Position numbers and translations under genes: made by a program. Shown one piece after another: positions 61,935 through 64,000 of a stretch of DNA of 64,000 bases. The first letter of the stretch is position 1. Each line of letters begins with the position of its first letter. A model generated the notes under the pieces. The model was not told the DNA's origin. It saw only the letters and a list, made by a program, of their open reading frames with translations, and did no database searches. The stretch is from Streptomyces sp. TG1A-60 (GTDB lineage Bacteria; Actinomycetota; Actinomycetes; Streptomycetales; Streptomycetaceae): positions 1,178,001 through 1,242,000 of the forward strand of contig NZ_CP147520.1 in the NCBI RefSeq assembly GCF_037201975.1, given 5' to 3'.

Positions 61935-63114
61935 GGGCGGCGCACCTCGAAGGTGAGTCGCTTGGGGTTGCACAGGGAGTACGACTCGTACCACTGCATT
62001 CCGGTGAAGGTCAGGTCGGTGTAGCGATCCAGGATCGCGTTGAGCGCGATCTTCGCCTCCAGGCGGGCCAGATGGGCGCCCAGGCAGTAGTGGATCCCGG
62101 TGGTGAAGGCGAGTTGTGGGTTGGACGGGCGATGGATGTCGAACCGGTCCGGGTCGGGGAACTCGCGCTCGTCGCGGTTGGCGGAGATCAGCGAGACCAG
62201 CACCAGCCGGTCGGCCGGGATGGTGGCACCGGCCAGCTCGACCTCCACGTTGGTCACCCGGCCGCCCTCGGGTACGGCGGGCGGTAGCGCAGCACCTCTT
62301 CGACGGCGCCCGGCACCAGTGAGCGGTCGGCTCGGACCTCGGTCAGCTGGCCGGGGTGTTCACTGAGGGTCAGCATCATGTTGCCGAGCAGGGACATCGT
62401 GGTCAGATGGCCCGCGAGCAGCAGCAGAACGGTGAAGTTGACGACCTCTTCGTCGTCGAGGGAGCGGTCGTCGAGTCTGGCGGTCGCCAGCTTGCTGACC
62501 AGGTCGTCCTGCGGATCCCGGCGCCGGGCCGGGACGAGCTCCTGCCCGAGATACGACTGGAGTTCGCCCATCGCCTTCTGCACTCCGACGACGAAATCCG
62601 GGTCGGCGGGGTTCTCGCAGGTGAGGGCGAGCTGGGCGTCGGCGGTGCGGTAGAGCACTCCCCGGTCCCCGCGTGGCACGCCGATCACCTCCGCGATGAC
62701 GTTCAGCGGAAGCTGGTACGACAGATCTCGGGTGATGTCGATCTCCGTGCGGTCCTCGACCGCGTCCAGCAGTTCGCCGACGATCCTCTCGATGCGCGGG
62801 GCCAGGTCGGCCAGAGCGCGAGGGGTGAATCCCTGGGCGATGATGCCGCGCAGCTGCTTGTGCTCGGGCGGGTCCATCGTGGAGAGGTTTCCCCTGGTGA
62901 AGCCGTGTTCCGGCATGATGCGACACATGTCGTTGGAGAACACCTGCCAGTCGGAGAGCACCCGGTGGGCGTCCTCGTAGCGGTAGACCTTCCAGGACTG
63001 TGACGCCTCGTCGAACATGACCGGGGTGTTGTCCCTGGCGTTTCGCATCCACGCGTACAGCGCAGGGCCGCCGTCGGCGAAGAACGGCGGCGCGGCGTTG
63101 GGCCGGTCAACCAT
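61931..63114 (-). pseudogene. Cytochrome P450 (second) with a one-base frameshift
   Basis: From ATG 63114 (GAGGAGAG upstream) the frame gives residues 1 to about 283 through EEVLRYRPP, then breaks near 62283. The next phase continues VTNVEVELAG to the heme motif FTTGIHYCLGAHLA and the stop at 61931. Inserting one G after CGCCCGCCG restores an unbroken 394-residue P450 with RPPVPEGGRVTN. Everything else is intact, including LLAGHLTTM in the I-helix, so this is a very recent mutation or a sequencing error. It is coupled to the thioesterase gene. Confidence 0.88.
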
Positions 63115-63315
63115 GTGGTCTCTCTCCTCTGTTCTGCTGCCCGGTGGGCGGGGTGAGGGTCCGTTCCGGTCGCCTTCTCCCTTCAGTCTGGGGAGCGCCG
63201 GTTCCGGGACGCCCCCGGGGAAGACCCCGGCAGCACCCCGGTGTTGACACCGGGAGTCTCCTGGCCCCCGGGCAGCCGGGCCCACGAGTGGCGGACGTCG
63301 CCGGGGATGCGAAGG

Positions 63316-64000
63316 TCAGTGGCCGGTGGCCAGGCGTGCGGCTCCGTCGATCCGGATCACCTCGCCGTTGATCATGGGGTTCTCCACGATGTGCTGTACC
63401 AGGCCCGCGAACTCCTGGGGTTGTCCCAGGCGTTGCGGATGCGGGGTGGCGGCGACCAGAGCGGTGCGGGTCCGGGTGGACAGCTCCGCAAGCATCGGGG
63501 TGTCGAACAGCCCCGGCGCCACCGTCACCACGCGCACCCGGTGACGCGCCAGGTCACGGGCGAGCGGCAGGGTCATCCCGGCGATTCCGGCCTTGGACGC
63601 CGCGTACGCCGCCTGCCCCTGCTGTCCGTCGTAGGCCGCGATGGACGAGGTGCACACGATGACCCCCCGCTCGTCGTCCGCCGTGCCGCCGCCCCGTACC
63701 ATCGCGGCTGCGGCCGAGCGCACCACGTCGAACGTACCGACCAGGTTCACCTGCACGATTCGCTGGAACTCCGCCAGCGGCAGTGGGCCCTCGCGGCCCA
63801 CCACTTTCCCGGAGGCGGTGGCTCCCGCGCAGCAAACGGCGATGTGCGGGCCTCCCCTGCGCCGTGCTTCCGCCACGGCGGCGGCCACGTCCGGCGGACG
63901 CGTGATGTCCCCGGCGACGAAGGCGGCCCGGTCGCCCAGGTGCGCCAGGGCCTCGGCACCGCGCGCGGCGGATCGGCCCGTCACCACCACCTCGGCACCC
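63316..64000 (-). CDS. Short-chain dehydrogenase/reductase, FabG/3-hydroxyacyl dehydrogenase type (N-terminus outside window)
   Basis: At least 228 residues of a classical SDR, cut by the right edge before its TGxxxGIG motif. Visible parts: EVVVTGRSA at strand 2, CCAGAT (NNAG variant), Ser in VCTSSIAAYDG, Tyr and Lys in AYAASKAG, and PGLFDTPM. The C-terminus is normal. It heads the P450/thioesterase/KASIII operon with a gap of about 200 bp. It may reduce a ketoacyl intermediate or oxidise a P450-made alcohol. Confidence 0.88.
   Translation of the reverse strand, partial: GAEVVVTGRSAARGAEALAHLGDRAAFVAGDITRPPDVAAAVAEARRRGGPHIAVCCAGATASGKVVGREGPLPLAEFQRIVQVNLVGTFDVVRSAAAAMVRGGGTADDERGVIVCTSSIAAYDGQQGQAAYAASKAGIAGMTLPLARDLARHRVRVVTVAPGLFDTPMLAELSTRTRTALVAATPHPQRLGQPQEFAGLVQHIVENPMINGEVIRIDGAARLATGH

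Noticed and set aside
1..64000. CRISPR arrays, tRNA and rRNA genes
   Set aside because: No regularly spaced short repeats, no tRNA cloverleaf and no rRNA-like conserved stretch were seen on reading; a dedicated scan was not possible.

Overview
This is a high-GC actinobacterial chromosome segment, very probably Streptomyces. Coding sequences have strong G/C third positions and many GTG starts. The gene content is typical of the genus: a PucR regulator, DUF3558-like and SGNH secreted proteins, stand-alone condensation and KASIII enzymes, and a P450/thioesterase cluster. There are no rRNA or tRNA genes and no CRISPR array that I can see. The left and right edges cut through genes.

Region 1 (1-28.4 kb) is chromosomal. 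It opens with a truncated condensation-domain protein and small secreted proteins. A minus-strand set for reductive pyrimidine/hydantoin catabolism follows (NCS1 permease, F420-type luciferase-like oxidoreductase, dihydropyrimidinase, two beta-ureidopropionases, a class III aminotransferase, a PucR regulator). Together these can take a dihydropyrimidine through N-carbamoyl-beta-alanine and beta-alanine to a semialdehyde. Next come an XRE/methionine aminopeptidase divergent pair, a ClpC-like ATPase, gamma-glutamyltransferase, secreted hydrolases, exonuclease III, an MBL-fold protein and a fused pcaL. Two gene remnants lie here (vanadium haloperoxidase, glutamate ABC ATPase).

Region 2 (28.45-57.85 kb) looks like an acquired island. 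A 116-bp direct repeat covering the 5' end of pcaL (110/116 identical) sits at both ends (28336-28451 and 57853-57968). The left part is a nest of insertion sequences: an IS110 transposase split by an IS3-family element with a GAC target duplication, a probable group II intron fragment, an ISAs1-family element with a 9-bp duplication, an IS5-family transposase, and a tyrosine recombinase broken by a stop codon and by a second ISAs1 element. The cargo has two catabolic modules. The first is a LacI-controlled glycoside module (MFS, GH2, Gfo/Idh oxidoreductase, GH1, esterase) with codon use unlike the host. The second is a TetR-controlled operon of SDR, Baeyer-Villiger monooxygenase, double SMP-30 protein, DHA2 transporter and SDR, which reads as alcohol to ketone to lactone to hydroxyacid. 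The right part holds a TetR/DUF1295 pair and decayed genes (LacI, aldehyde dehydrogenase, CobW, IS fragments).

Region 3 (57.97-64 kb) returns to chromosome-like sequence. After two gene fragments comes a minus-strand biosynthetic operon: an SDR (cut by the window edge), a P450 with a one-base frameshift, a type II thioesterase, a second P450 and a KASIII-like enzyme. This is a tailoring block of a secondary-metabolite cluster whose megasynthase lies outside the window.
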